From Sarcomyxa edulis (taxonomy: Eukaryota > Basidiomycota > Agaricomycetes > Agaricales > Mycenaceae), in assembly GCA_009761415.1 (NCBI GenBank), contig QUOL01000003.1:186001-250000 (forward strand): a stretch of DNA of 64,000 bases, given 5' to 3'. Positions 1 through 11,679 of the stretch are shown here, one piece after another (the first letter of the stretch is position 1; each line of letters opens with the position of its first letter). The notes beneath the pieces are model-generated. The model was not told the origin of the DNA. It did not search any database and was given only the letters and a program-made list of their open reading frames with translations. A program made the translations under genes and the position numbers.

Positions 1-1995
1 TGGACCAGGGGACGAGAATGGGGCGGTATTGAACCCTCCCCCTCCGGTAATCTGCACGCTCTCTGGTCGTTTCCGGCGTACAGGTGGTGGTATGGGTGCA
101 CGGGAAGAAGGAGATGCGTAGTGCATCGATTTCGAACGGAATATTCGTCCAGTGGGAGAATCCATATTCGCCTTGAGGAGACCGGAATCAAGTGAATTCG
201 CATTGGAGAAAGGCGACTCGGTTTCATTATCCATGAAAGGAGATTCATTCTGTGACTGTGTGGTTGCTGCCCCGTCTTGGCCGTATATCATGTCGAATGC
301 ATCGGGTTGAGTGTGTGAGCGCGTGTGGCGACGTGTGACAGTATCAGAGGACGAACTGGTCATGGGAGGTCGACGATCAGGATGAGTGGGAGGTGGTGTT
401 GGTAGATCTGTTGTTACCATCGAAGGAGAAGATATGGAAGGTGAGCGGCTTCCAGATTTGAACGGACTCGCGTTATATCGGAATGGAAGTGTGGCCCCAG
501 CGACCTGTTCCAACGACGTATTTGAGTACGGAGGGGACGGTTGGCGGTCCCGAGCAGACTCTGCAGCTCTAAAACGCGAGAATTCGCCGCTTAATTCGTG
601 GTTTACTGTGCGTCGTCTAGGCAAAGGAGGGGCCTTCTCATCTGGGCTGTTACTCCTATTCCTTCCTGTAGCGGTACCGTTCCCGGTGACGTTGGGAGAT
701 ATACCAGTCTTTGCATTCCCACTACTGCTCTTTAACACCTTCCAGACTCTTTCTTGTTCTAGCTGTTCTGAAGCTTTCTTCATAGCAGCTGCTGTTTTAC
801 TTGCTTGGAGTGATTGACGCATCAGTGTTGAAGTGACGTGAACAGGCTTAGGAGGTGGAACAGGTGCTTGCGGCTTTGGTTTCGGATTGGGCAAATGCGC
901 TGACGACGAAGACTGGGAATTAGAAGGTGATGGTGAGGTTGTGAGAGCGGGTGGTGCTGAGAATATAGATAGATTCGAGGACTTTGGTGGAGAGGTGGAG
1001 GGATGCAGCGATGCATGACGTGGTGGTGGAATTAGTGTACTTTGGCTGATTGGGTGGGAGGGGATCGGTGGAACCGGCTTTCGAGGTGGGAGTGGTGGGA
1101 GTTTCTGAGTAGAGTTTGTTTCGCGAATAGATGAGGTGGACTGTGGGACAAATGGGTTGTGAGGATTCATGGAATGAAAAGGAGGTTGCGGAGGGCGAGT
1201 CTGTTCCTCAGAGAAGGATGGGTTCGTTGGAGAGAAAGGATTGGTGCGAGTTGGTGGGGGATCTGAGAAGGCGGAGGAGGCAGACGAAGGCAATCGTTGC
1301 CGAGGACCTTGAGATGGAGGCTGAGAGTGAGCGCTGGTCCGGCGCTTGGGTGTTGGTGGTGGATTCAGACCTGGATGTGGTGTGTACTGCCTCGGAGGAG
1401 TTGGAGGGCGAGATGTGGGCGTTGAGGTGGCTGAAGAGACATGCTTGACGTTCGAGGATACGTCTGGGTGAGCTGCAGATTGGAAGAGACTTAGACTCTA
1501 TTGATTTGGATAACTGTATAAGAACACACCTTGTACGAAAGCGAGGGCTCTGTCGAGGTCCTTTCCGCTCTCGACATGGACTACCATCCGGAGGGCAGCG
1601 AAGAATTGCATCCCTGACAGAGAGTCAGTCTGCCCGAGGTTCGGGCAGAACATTTTGAGAATCTAAGCAAGTCGAAGGACCTAATGGATCAGTACATCGT
1701 CTTTAGATATGAGAGTACGTACTGCATCGATTTCCGAGGTAGGGACATGAGAGAACCGACCTCTCAACCAAGCTCTGGCCTCACGGACTCCGACGGTCAA
1801 ACTCATGTAGTACTTGTCATCATGACCACCATTCTTTCCGTCAGGTTCATCTCCTATGGCTAAATCGGTAAGAGAAGATGTGTATAGGTCGTATTCTGCA
1901 TCATTTAGAGCAGAGACATGCAAAATAAGGGGTCTTGTGGCGGACATTCGGCTAGACTTGATGTGAGCGTCTAGTTTAAATCGTAATCGTGGCAA
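1..1995 (-). CDS. Proline-rich adaptor-like protein with EH-like N-terminus (C-terminus off window)
   Basis: Minus-strand gene whose last visible exon stays open to the left edge, so the C-terminus is missing. Predicted exons: 1995-1696, 1662-1530 and 1472-1. Exon 2 encodes FCPNLGQTDSLSG followed by an FFAALRMVVHVESGKDLDRAL helix, which looks like the second half of an Eps15-homology (EH) or EF-hand-like fold. Exon 3 is about 490 residues of low-complexity Pro/Ser/Thr-rich sequence with several PPLPPRKP and PPIP motifs, typical SH3/WW ligands, as in endocytic or actin adaptors. The intron 1473-1529 is canonical (GTGTGT...CTGCAG). The first intron could only be placed as an unusually short 33-bp GT-AG interval, so that join is doubtful. 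The start could be the ATG at 1995 or the one at 1947. The EH assignment is inference; no exact orthologue is recognised. Confidence 0.65.
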
Positions 1996-2242
1996 GGCGT
2001 GGGTTTGAGATGGGAATGAAAGTGGATTTTTAGATGGTCAATTGGTAGTTTGTGGTCATGGACGATGTCTGACTTGTGAAAGTGTATCCAACGTTTGGTG
2101 CGGGAGGAGTATCCGAGTCTGTTTCAACTTTCAAGCCAGTTTCAACACAGTGCGGGTCGATCCGACGGGACCCTGCTCGTAATTTTGATAGACAAACTCT
2201 TGACAAACTCTCGAGGTCGGGGGCCTCACGATATCGATACAA

Positions 2243-2848
2243 GTCTGCAAAATGAAAGGAGATGATGGTGTAGCTGTAAGCAGCTGTAGGTGGACATCAA
2301 AAGTCTAGGCTTTCTCGGTATGTTTCTTCTCATAGTACAGAACGACAGAACATAGATTCACATCCAAAACGACCACATATTACGGTATGCCTCCGTTTCC
2401 CCTCCTGAAATCGACTTCACTGATTCTAATTTCTTGACTTCCTCATCAATTCCTCATCTGAATCAGGGCGTCAACAGGGCCTCCTGCTCGGCCTCGTCGG
2501 CATTCTACCATCGGATGCTTTAGCTCTCACCTGAGTATGTCGATTCGTGAGCTTCCCCAGACAGTCACATCTACGAACCACGGAACACCTGGAGCTGCGC
2601 AACGACCTCGGAGGCCTGAAGACTGCCAAGGCCAGCTGCAGGTCATTGCTAAGAACTTATGTGCCTGCACTTTTGTCACATCTCACGTGTTAAAGCTCGT
2701 TGTGACAATGACATAATGAATCACGAGTGCTGCAGCCGTCTCGACGCGTAGCCACTTGCCGAAAGATCCACGTTGGTACTGATAGTCATCCAACCCTCAA
2801 AGACTCGGAATTATTCAGAATTTCATCCTCGACATCCTCTCTTCAGCC
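2243..2848. other. Intergenic region, divergent promoter
   Basis: About 600 bp between the divergently transcribed proline-rich gene and the NmrA-like gene. A short open frame on the minus strand (2030-2242) has no recognisable content. No RNA gene or repeat was seen. It presumably holds both promoters. Confidence 0.4.
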
Positions 2849-4256
2849 ATGTCGCGTATCATCACTGTTTTCGGAGCTACTGGAAAGCAAGGTATATCTC
2901 AATTTTTCGAGACCGTGGAGATCAGGGTCAATCGAGTCTCGACTGACATTCTTCTATAGGAGGATCTGTTGTAAACGCAATCCTAGCCGATGGTACTTTC
3001 AGTCCCCGCGCAGCCACACGCAACCCCGACTCGGACGCGTCGAAAAAACTCAAAGCGCGTGGCGTCGAGGTCGTCAAAGCTGATTTGTCGGACAAGGAGT
3101 CTGTCAGGAAAGCCGTTGTAGGAAGCGAGGGTGTATTTGGTGTATGTGGTTTGTGTTTTTGCTCTGGATGATCTGACTAGATTTGGACGTAACGCAGGTC
3201 ACCGCGCCCAGTATGACAGGCTCGGACACCGAATTCCAACAGGGAAAGAATATGGTCGATGCGTCCAAGGAAGCTGGAGTAAAGCTCTTTGTATGGAGGT
3301 AAGTTGACATTCGTCTTCCTCGCCTTCGCGAATCATATAAATATCTAAATTTCTACGCGTATATGCAGTTCTTTACCCAGCTTCAAGAAGATATCGAACG
3401 GAAAATACGCCAATGTTCACCCTTTTGAGAGTACGTTGCTTCATTCTTCGTCATCACCTTTGCTTACAAGAGACTGCGCATCTTTGAATCATAGATAAAG
3501 CTCTAGTTGACGAGTACCTTGGAACCTCAGGGCTTCCGCACGCGATTCTACACACCGGTAGGACAAGTCTCTCATCCATCCGTGCAAAATTCTTACATTG
3601 AATTGCTCCAGGAGGATTTGCCGAGAACATATACACGTAAGTGACATCACGTCTCTGCCCTCGCTCATCACTGAAGAAGCTACCGACTCAACCCCCCAGC
3701 CTACCTCACCTCAAGAAAATCGATACTCCCTCCGGTCCTTCCTACACCTTCTTCGCACCCCGTTCCGAACCAACATACGTCCAGCCAGAGACATGCATCG
3801 GGAAAGATCTCGGTCCGTCTGTGCTCGCACTCCTCAAGAACTACAAAGAGAAACCCGGCCAGATCCTCGGCCAGACGTTTATCGTTGCGACCCAGCAAAT
3901 TTCTTTCGGAGACCTCATCAAGATCATATCAGATAGTATGTCATGCATCATCATTGCACATTCACCTCGATGGCTTGTTGATCACGCCATGACATTGAAT
4001 CATATAGCTCTTGGACAACCCATCCAATACAAGAGAATCGAGACAACCACTATGGTTCCGATCGATGAAATGGTACTGAATGTCTCCATTCCTTTTATAT
4101 ACGACGCGACTAATTGCCTCATAGTACGACCACGTCAACGAATTCGGGATGTATCGCGATGCGGTCATTCCTGACCCTCGACTCCTTGCGTTGGGTGTCA
4201 AATTCACATCTTTGAAAGACTTTGTTGAGGAAGAGGTCAAACCTCGCTTTGTTTGA
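2849..4256 (+). CDS. NmrA-like family NAD(P)-binding protein (copy 1)
   Basis: Atypical short-chain dehydrogenase of the NmrA/HSCARG family, which binds NAD(P)(H) and acts as a redox sensor or reductase. The start ATG at 2849 opens directly into MSRIITVFGATGKQGGSVV, a beta strand plus the GxxGxxG dinucleotide-binding loop. Spliced exons continue through an acidic strand-end region (VEVVKADLSDKESV), a central FVWSSLPSFKKISNGKY block and a C-terminal substrate-domain stretch (FASDLIKII-like, VPIDEM). The stop is at 4254-4256. About eight short introns, all near 50-60 bp, must be removed. Length (roughly 310 residues) fits the family. The active-site Tyr-x3-Lys of classical SDRs is not conserved, as is usual for NmrA proteins, so catalysis is uncertain. 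A second, only distantly similar NmrA gene lies at 60921-62194. The substrate is unknown. Confidence 0.85.
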
Positions 4257-4802
4257 TCGATTTACTCTGGAGATGATCGAGATGATTCGGAGTGATAGAC
4301 GAACAATAGAGAAGGCAGTAGTGAGACGATCCCAGGTATGATGGTAATAGTTGAGGGACTCAGAGGACCATAAGAACAAGTAAGTAGTTCACGCTCCGGA
4401 TTGCGCCACACTAGCTGTGTTCGATGTTTGGAAGGAAAGCAGCACACAAACAGACCTCGGCAGTGTCGGCACAATCAAATTCCAGAATGAAAAAATTGAA
4501 AAATGCCACAAAGACCATACAAGTCGCAGACAAGTGATGACTCTTGGATGGCGATCCAGATGACACTCTAGGATAGCATGTATTCAGGCTGTAGCGAATG
4601 ATGCCAGCCCGGGAAGATAACAGGACGACATCGAGTAAGTATTCGGTTGGTATTCGGTGACCAGTCGAAATTCTGGATTACCCAGGACCTGGGGAATACG
4701 TTCGTCGAGTAGTAGTCCTCCCGTTTTTAGAAAGACAGAAAGGAGTAGCCTGAGATCGCAGTGACTGAAAACGATAAGACTGATCATGACTCGAGAGTCG
4801 AC
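4257..4802. other. Intergenic region between NmrA-like gene and hAT copy 1
   Basis: About 550 bp with only short open frames and no recognisable motifs. It ends at the left terminal inverted repeat of the first hAT element. Confidence 0.4.
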
Positions 4803-4815
4803 TAGTGTTGCCGTC

Positions 4816-4847
4816 GAAGCGAGTTCACCTCGAGGTGAACTCGCTTC
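4816..4847. repeat. 32-bp perfect palindrome in hAT copy 1 left end
   Basis: The two arms GAAGCGAGTTCACCTC and GAGGTGAACTCGCTTC are exact reverse complements with no spacer. It begins 13 bp inside the terminal inverted repeat and contains the GCGAGTT word repeated through both subterminal regions. It is a likely transposase-binding or hairpin-forming site. The same palindrome occurs in copy 2 at 11693-11724. Confidence 0.9.
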
Positions 4848-5047
4848 AGTTCGACAAAACGCTAACTCGTTTGATCGAAGTGAAGCGAGTTGAACTCGGG
4901 AGTTAACGAGTCAACTCGAGCATTTCGCCCAAATGCAGAGTTTTCGCTGATGTAAGGTATCTTTCTCTGACCGTCAGTCCTCGACGCGTCCTTTGCGCGT
5001 CCTTTGCGGGTCTTTCTCTTCACTCCACTACACATTCAAGCTTCAAA

Positions 5048-8000
5048 ATGTATACCCCTCCATGTGTTATCTGTTTTGTACAAGTATCCAAGCAAATTCC
5101 GGATCACTTCAATTTAAAATTCCTCAAGAATTTGCTAGAGCCTCAAGGTCACTATGATCCGATTTATACTGGTGGTTTGCGTGAAAAGGTATCGATTTCC
5201 CCCTTCCTGCTAACATCTATGACCTCCCACGTCACTGAGAATTTTGAGTTTCCCGGTGAAACCCAAAATGCTTACCCTTCTTCGGGGTCTTCTCAGCTCG
5301 CGCAACCCCAACGACCTGAACGCGTTCCTCAGCAATTCGCGTTTCCATTTTATCCTGGGGGAGATCCCTATTTTGCAGCTCAGAATACCCCACTACCCAA
5401 CATATCACTGTCGCAAGTTCCTGCACCTCCAATTGGGTCTCAAATACCTGCGACACCCGGTCTTATAGGACCTCACTCCCAACAGCTTCATTTTCAAGTC
5501 GCCCCGCAGGCTTACCCTCTGGTACCTGGATGTTACTACCCACCGGGGCCACAAGACTCGGGAAACCACGGCGCTCTGCAAGATAACACGCCTTTTTTCG
5601 TTAACGGTGCTCCTGCAGCACAGGTAGTCAATGGCGCGCCTGCAGCACAGGCAAAGCGTAAGCGCGGTGCTAATCCTTCTGGTGCAACTAGCAGAAAACG
5701 GCATAGAGACATTGTTGTGCCTATCGGACCGCCTTTAGTTGCTGCTATTTGCGGTGTGGGACCATCCGAATCCACCTCCAATGCTCCGAGTCTTTCGACT
5801 ACCTCCATTTCTGCCTCTCGACAATCTAACTCTGACAATCCCACCGAAACCACACTGTCAGACCTGCCAACGGTCCCTCCCGAGACAGTGTATCCACCAC
5901 GGAAAAGACGCGTATCCACCGCCAACGCGACAGACTGTTGGTATTTTGTCCGTGCATTAAAAGAGAGCGAAGAACCCGAAAGAAGGCCAACTAACGAGCC
6001 TATATTGTTCGAAAGACCATCAACACCTTTTTTAGGTTGTAAGCTATGCACGTAAGTCCTATCCTCTCGCTCATAAATGACTAGTCGCTAACCGGCAACG
6101 TCCAGACATAAGTGGCATGTCTGGCGTAATGGCGATGGAATGACATCAACCATCCGTGCCCACCTCAAGAAATTCCACGAACAACTCTATACCGGCACTT
6201 GCAAGATCGAACACTTGAAACACTCAAACAGACTCGCTCCGTCTGACGAAAAAGGCACTGAACGTGAGGAATTTTCTATGGACCGGTTTCGCAAACTTTT
6301 GATGCGGTGGATCGTAGCTGATGATCAGGTAGTATTCCTTAACGTTGCTCGCTTATGTTGATGCTAACAATCCTCTATCTAGTCAATCAATGTGGTCGAA
6401 AACCCGGAATTTCGAGAGCTGCTGGCATACCTCGGAGACAATGTTAGTGAAGAAGATATTCCCCACCGGACGCAAATGAAGGACTTGATATTTGCGGAAT
6501 ACAACGAGGTATACAACAAAATGAAACATGAGCTTCAGGTGAGGTGCATGACAACTTGGAAGTTCCCGTGTTCTGACAAATCTCATTCTATCAGCATGCG
6601 CTTGGTCGCGTATCCACAACTATGGACCTCTGGAGCGACCCAAGTCACCTCTACGGATTTATGGGGGTCACGGCGCACTACATGGCTCGTGACCATGTTG
6701 GGCGATTAGAATTGAAGGCGCGCCTTCTCGCATTTCGTCACATAGCTGGCTCTCATGCTGGCGAACATACTGCTAAAGTATTCTATGATCTTCTCAAGGC
6801 CGCGGGCATATTAAAGAAGGCATGTCTGATTCTCGACTTCTTGACTCTCATGAACTCACATTGACAGAATTGCAGCTTGGGCAAAGTACGATGGACAACG
6901 CAGGTACTAATAACACTCACATGGACCACTTCGAACATCTCCTCGAAGCCGACAATATCCAATATGATGCCGATGGTAACCGTATCCGGTATTTATTGGT
7001 TTCCATCTCTTCGTTTCTTTTCACTGATCTGTCTTAGTTGTTTTCCACATGTCATTAACATCGCAACACAGCGGGTAATGGAAGAGTTAAATGAAAATCC
7101 AACGGATCCAGTTCTGCACTCCTCCAGTGATCCAGCGCGCGCTCTGGAGCTTCAAAAGTATGCCACAATCTTGGAGACACAACCGATCCGCCGCTGTCGT
7201 GAACTCGTCGCTGCGTGCAGAGCATCAGGTCAACGCCGAGAGGATTTGAAGCAAGCCATTGTCGATGGTAACAAATCGGGAGACTGGAAGATTGACGGTA
7301 AATCAATTCAGCTCCCCGAACTTCAACTCCTTCGTGACTGCGAGACGAGATGGTCCTCAACTTTCAACATGCTGGGGCGCATTCTTGACTTATACCTTGT
7401 ACGTTTTCATTGCTCGGTCTTCTTAAAACCTTATGTTGATTATTATTGGGCAATTCAGGCAATTGAGTTCTTCATTCGACGACCACGTAACATGGAAATG
7501 GTGTCTCATCTCCACAGCCCCGAGTCGCTCGCTGTTGTGGGGGATATTCATCAGATCTTTGGAATACCAAACGCGGCTCAGGAACTGCTTTGTTCGGAAC
7601 GCACCCCAACACTCTCCATGGCCCTACCAGTATACGAGAGTCTTCTCGTCGCTTGGGAGGCGATGAAGACCCGTATTCCAGAACTTTCTCATTACATATC
7701 TGTTGGCCTCGCAAAACTGAAAGAATATATTCATAAGTCTCGGTCGACGCGGGTCTATGCTCTTGCGATGAGTAAGATATGACACTCTTATATATATAGC
7801 AAGCTTTGTACTGACTGACCATATATTTTGTAGTTCTTAATCCTTCAATGAAATTCGAGTGGATGACAGCTCACTGGAATGCTGATGAAGTCTCACAAGC
7901 TAGAGAGTGGATGCTCGAAGCGGTACGTTTATCAGATTCTGGATGGGCTTTGAGTTACTCAACTGCATCACTGAATAGATGACAACATACCATCGACACA

Positions 8001-8778
8001 TTCGACTCGAGAAAGCAGCGCGTTCGCGCCAATCCGGATCCAGTACTCTTTCACGCACCGGATCTCTTTCCGAGCTCAGGACGACCCGTGCTGCTACTAA
8101 CCAGTCAAGAGGCCTTGATCGCTTGCGTGATCTGGCCACTGCTCATCGCCGGTCCAGCTCCTTGGCCAACCTTCTAAGTACCTCGGGATTGTCAAGATCC
8201 CAAACTCCATCCTTGGACTCGACACCTGCTCCGTCAGATCCACCACCAGACAACCAGGAAAAGGCTGAACTAGAGAGGCAGGAGACCATAAACGACCGTA
8301 AGGAAGCTGAACGCGAGCTGCATAGATACGAAGAGGAAGGTGTCATCTCTGAATGCCACCGTTCTATAGACTTAGTCCGGTACTGGGATGTACGTCCTGC
8401 ATGATGTTTTTATAGACTGTATGACTGATTTTGAATTCGTAGAATAAAGAGCTTGACTTCAAGCTTCTATTCCATGTTGCAATGGACATCTTACCGGCAC
8501 AAGCTTCGTCTGTCCCATGCGAGAGGATATTCTCTTCCAGCAAGGATACATGTACTCCCCGCCGAAACCGACTATCCCCCGCTTTCATCGAAGTCCTTCA
8601 GATACTAAAATTCAATTACCGGCAGGATCGCCTCGATTTCACTTCGGAGTTCATTGCAGATGAACGGGACTACAACCTCGAAGGGGAGGTAACACAGAGG
8701 ACCGTTCGAGAGTTGATGGAAGCCGGGAGATATGAGGAATTGAAGGATCTTATTAGGAACTCGGAAAATACTGCATAG
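5048..8778 (+). CDS. hAT transposase with BED zinc finger (copy 1)
   Basis: Cut-and-paste transposase. Predicted exons: 5048-6051, 6106-6328, 6383-6538, 6595-6819, 6876-6988, 7038-7398, 7459-7771, 7834-7922, 7979-8389, 8443-8778, giving an uninterrupted 1,076-residue frame. Residues 1-325 are Pro/Gln/Ser-rich with a basic patch (AKRKRG, RKRHRD) that may be a nuclear signal. A BED-type finger follows with ligands near C331, C334, H354 and H359. RNase-H-like core motifs are TTMDLWSDPSHLYGF (D near 472), QSTMDNAGTNNTHM (D near 543), CFPHVINIATQ and RDCETRWSSTF. The C-terminus has the hAT dimerisation signature VPCERIFSSSK...NRLSP. The intron at 6820-6875 needs a GC donor. A start at the in-frame ATG near 5220 is also possible. 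The frame looks intact, so the element may be autonomous. Confidence 0.9.
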
Positions 8779-9151
8779 ATAGCAAATAGATAGATGTATT
8801 ATATGTTTGAGAACTACCACTGTCGAAGTCTCTGAGCACCTCGGCGATCGGTCCTCGGTGTCCTATTGGCTGAAAGCCTGTCCGAATTTGGCTCCAACTC
8901 GCGAGTTTCTCGGCAACTCACTTCGTTATAACTCGAAAATTCGAGTTGCAACGAGTTTACCAACTCGCTTCGCTTCAACTCAACTCGCGGCAACACTAGC
9001 TCAGTCGACGATAAATTCATTCAAACTCCGCAGACTTGACTCTGAAAATTTCGGTTGTCTCCAGCTGCAGTGAATGCTACGGCTGCTTCGACCTTTATCC
9101 ACTCTAAACCTTGCAAATCGTGCAGTCGTTAACGCGCCTTATTCTCGTAAA

Positions 9152-11485
9152 ATGGCTACAGAATCAACCGGAACCCACAAGGATCCTGTCACTGGCGAGA
9201 TGATCTCCAAGCAGTCAGTATTGCATGTTTTGACCCCTTGGGACATTCTTTGATCGATAACACAAACGTCAGGGAGCTCAAGCGTCGTGAAAAGCACAGA
9301 GCGAAGGAAGCGAGCAAGGCTAGTAAGGCGCCGGCTGCCCCACCGAAGGACAAGGAAGTTGCTGAGAAGAGTGCCATTGACAATGAGGCGGAATTGAATC
9401 CCAACGTGAGCAATCGGAAACCCTCTGCTGTTTGATTTGCACGATCCTAATGCAAGATTGTAGCAATACTTTGAACTTCGTTCGCGTCAGATCCAGAAGC
9501 TCAGAGCGACCCAGAATCCCAACCCTTACCCGCACAAGTTCAATGTGACTCGATCGTTGACATCTTACATCGATACTTATGGTCCTGAAGGCAAGATCGC
9601 ATCCGGGAACAAGCTCGAGGGTGTCACGGAGAGTCTGGCTGGTCGTATCCATACCATCAGAACTAACTCTGCCAAGTTGAGATTCTATGATCTTCACGGC
9701 GAGGGTAAGAAAGTCCAGATCATGGCAACTATCCAGTAAGCCTCGTACGATCTCTATCGTTCGGACCACAATACTGATACCGTCCATTGCAGAGATGCCT
9801 CCGACCCTGATAAATTTATTGAGACCCACGATCTGTTCCGAAGAGGAGATATCGTTGGTGTTACTGGTACACCTTCCCGTACCAAAAAAGGAGAACTCAG
9901 TATCTCCCCATCCTCTATGACCCTACTCGCACCCAACCTTCACCAACTCCCATCTTCCCATTTCGGGTTGAAAGATCAAGAAACGCGTTACCGCAAGCGC
10001 TATCTGGATCTGATCCTCAGTGAAGAGACCCGACGACTCTTCATCACGCGTAGCAGGATCATCAACTATATCCGTCGATACCTCGATGAAATGGGCTTCA
10101 TGGAAGTCGAAACGCCCATGACGTCTCTTCTCGCTGGAGGAGCTACCGCCAAGCCATTCATAACTCACCACAACGACTTAGACTTGGACCTCTACCTCCG
10201 TATCGCTCCTGAATTATACCTAAAACAGCTAGTTGTCGGTGGGCTGGATCGGGTATTCGAAATCGGACGCGTGTTCAGGAATGAGGGCATCGATCTGACA
10301 CATAACCCCGAGTTCACCATCTGCGAGTTTTACATGGCTTATGCCGATCAGGAGGATTTGATGGTTATGACGGAGGAGATGGTAGAGGGTATGGTCAAAT
10401 ATCTGACAGGTGGTCAGACTAAAATTATCTATCATCCTGATGGAGACAAGGGCAAAGAGGGAGCAAGAACGCTAGAGTTGGAGTTCCAGAGGCCCTGGAA
10501 GAGATATGATATGATCGAAACTTTGGAAGAGAAATTGGGCGTGACGTTCCCTCCTGGCGAGACTCTGCATACCGAAGAAGCGAACACGTTCTTGAGAGAG
10601 CTATGTGTCAAGGTGCGTGGAATTATCCGTATCATGTCTCCTTTTTTTCCAATTGCCATGTTATTCGTCTGACTGACCTTGACATCACTCATAGCATAAC
10701 GTGGAATGCGGTGAACCACGCACCAACGCTCGTATGTTGGACAAGGTGTGTATTCGCGTTACAGCTTATTTCATTGTTTATACTAAACTCATGTCACAGC
10801 TGGTCGGAGAGTTCATCGAGCCCCTCTGTATCTCTCCTTCGTTCATCGGTAAGACATCTCTTTCTCCCTTCCTGAGGTATCCGATCCGTCACTGACGTTC
10901 AATAATAGTGGGTCACCCACAAGTGATGTCCCCTCTTGCCAAATGGCATCGATCACGCCCTGGATTGTGCGAACGATTCGAGGGATTCATGTGTGGCAAG
11001 GAGTTCTGCAATGCCTACACTGAATTGAACGATCCATTCGAACAGAGGTTGAGATTCGAAGAGCAGGTACGTCCGATGTTTCGTCTCAAATCAAAATATA
11101 GATTGTTGAGTTTTCCTGTTCGTCTTGTAGGTGAGACAAAAAGATCAAGGTGACGAGGAAGCTCAAGGAGTTGACGAGACTTTCATCGATGCGTACGTTC
11201 TATTACCTATGTTCCCTCGCCTCACCGTTGATATATGTGTACTGGTATCATCTAGTCTCGAACATGGTCTTCCTCCCACTGGTGGATGGGGTATCGGTAT
11301 CGACCGCGTTGTCATGTTCTTGACAGATTCTACTAGTAAGCTTCCAGTGTTTCTCCTTCCTTTATTCCTCTCACTCGGGCTCCATAGATATCAAAGAGGT
11401 TCTTCTCTTCCCGGCCATGAAGCCGCTAGAGGTTGCTCCTCCTGTTGGTACAGCGCATGCGCTGGGACCTTCGGGTCAGGTTTAA
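9152..11485 (+). CDS. KRS1: Lysyl-tRNA synthetase, cytosolic, class II
   Basis: Charges tRNA-Lys with lysine for cytosolic translation. The ATG at 9152 opens [21 protein letters not shown] lysine/alanine-rich basic helix follows ([20 protein letters not shown]), the usual eukaryotic tRNA-binding extension. The OB-fold anticodon domain runs from [11 protein letters not shown] through [19 protein letters not shown]. Catalytic-core motifs are visible: motif 1 ([10 protein letters not shown]), motif 2 ([12 protein letters not shown]...[14 protein letters not shown]) and motif 3 ([15 protein letters not shown]). The C-terminus ends [10 protein letters not shown] with TAA at 11483-11485. Roughly eight introns of normal fungal size. 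The gene is complete and apparently functional although a 4.2-kb hAT copy lies about 150 bp upstream and another about 190 bp downstream, both in direct orientation. No mitochondrial targeting sequence is obvious at this start. Confidence 0.96.
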
Positions 11486-11671
11486 GATGGTGGATCTACT
11501 AATGTATAATGTGTATAAATGTCGGAGAATAGATATCGGTGCTCACTGCGTCGAACCCTACTCAAACATTGCTGAGGAGCAAAACCTCTCCCTTGAACAG
11601 CAGAGGTCAAGAAAGACTCTCATTTTGTACAGACTCAACGAATTGACTGAGAACGTCTTCTGTCATTTGGT

Positions 11672-11679
11672 GATACAAC
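11672..11679. repeat. Target-site duplication, left, of hAT copy 2
   Basis: GATACAAC immediately precedes the left terminus TAGTGTTGCCG. The same eight bases follow the right terminus at 15876-15883. Confidence 0.93.

Larger units (their letters stand above)
4803..8998 (+). mobile_element. hAT-superfamily DNA transposon, full-length, copy 1
   Basis: A 4,196-bp element bounded by inverted termini: it starts TAGTGTTGCCG and ends CGGCAACACTA. The outer 200 bp on both sides are packed with AACTCG/CGAGTT repeats, the usual layout of hAT subterminal transposase-binding sites. A perfect 32-bp palindrome lies at 4816-4847. The element carries one ten-exon transposase gene with BED zinc finger and hAT dimerisation motifs. 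All visible open frames are the same as in the copy 6,877 bp downstream. The flanks are not a perfect 8-bp duplication: GAGTCGAC on the left and GCTCAGTC on the right (CAGTCGAC appears three bases further out). It lies between the NmrA-like gene and KRS1, ending about 150 bp before the KRS1 start codon. Confidence 0.93.

Noticed and set aside
386..1448. Plus-strand open frames of 143 and 105 codons
   Set aside because: They are shadows of the Pro/Ser-rich minus-strand exon, which stays open for almost 1.5 kb and has sensible motifs.
5536..6051. 171-codon minus-strand frame inside the hAT element, repeated at 12413-12928
   Set aside because: Antisense to exon 1 of the transposase; low-complexity complement with no independent support.
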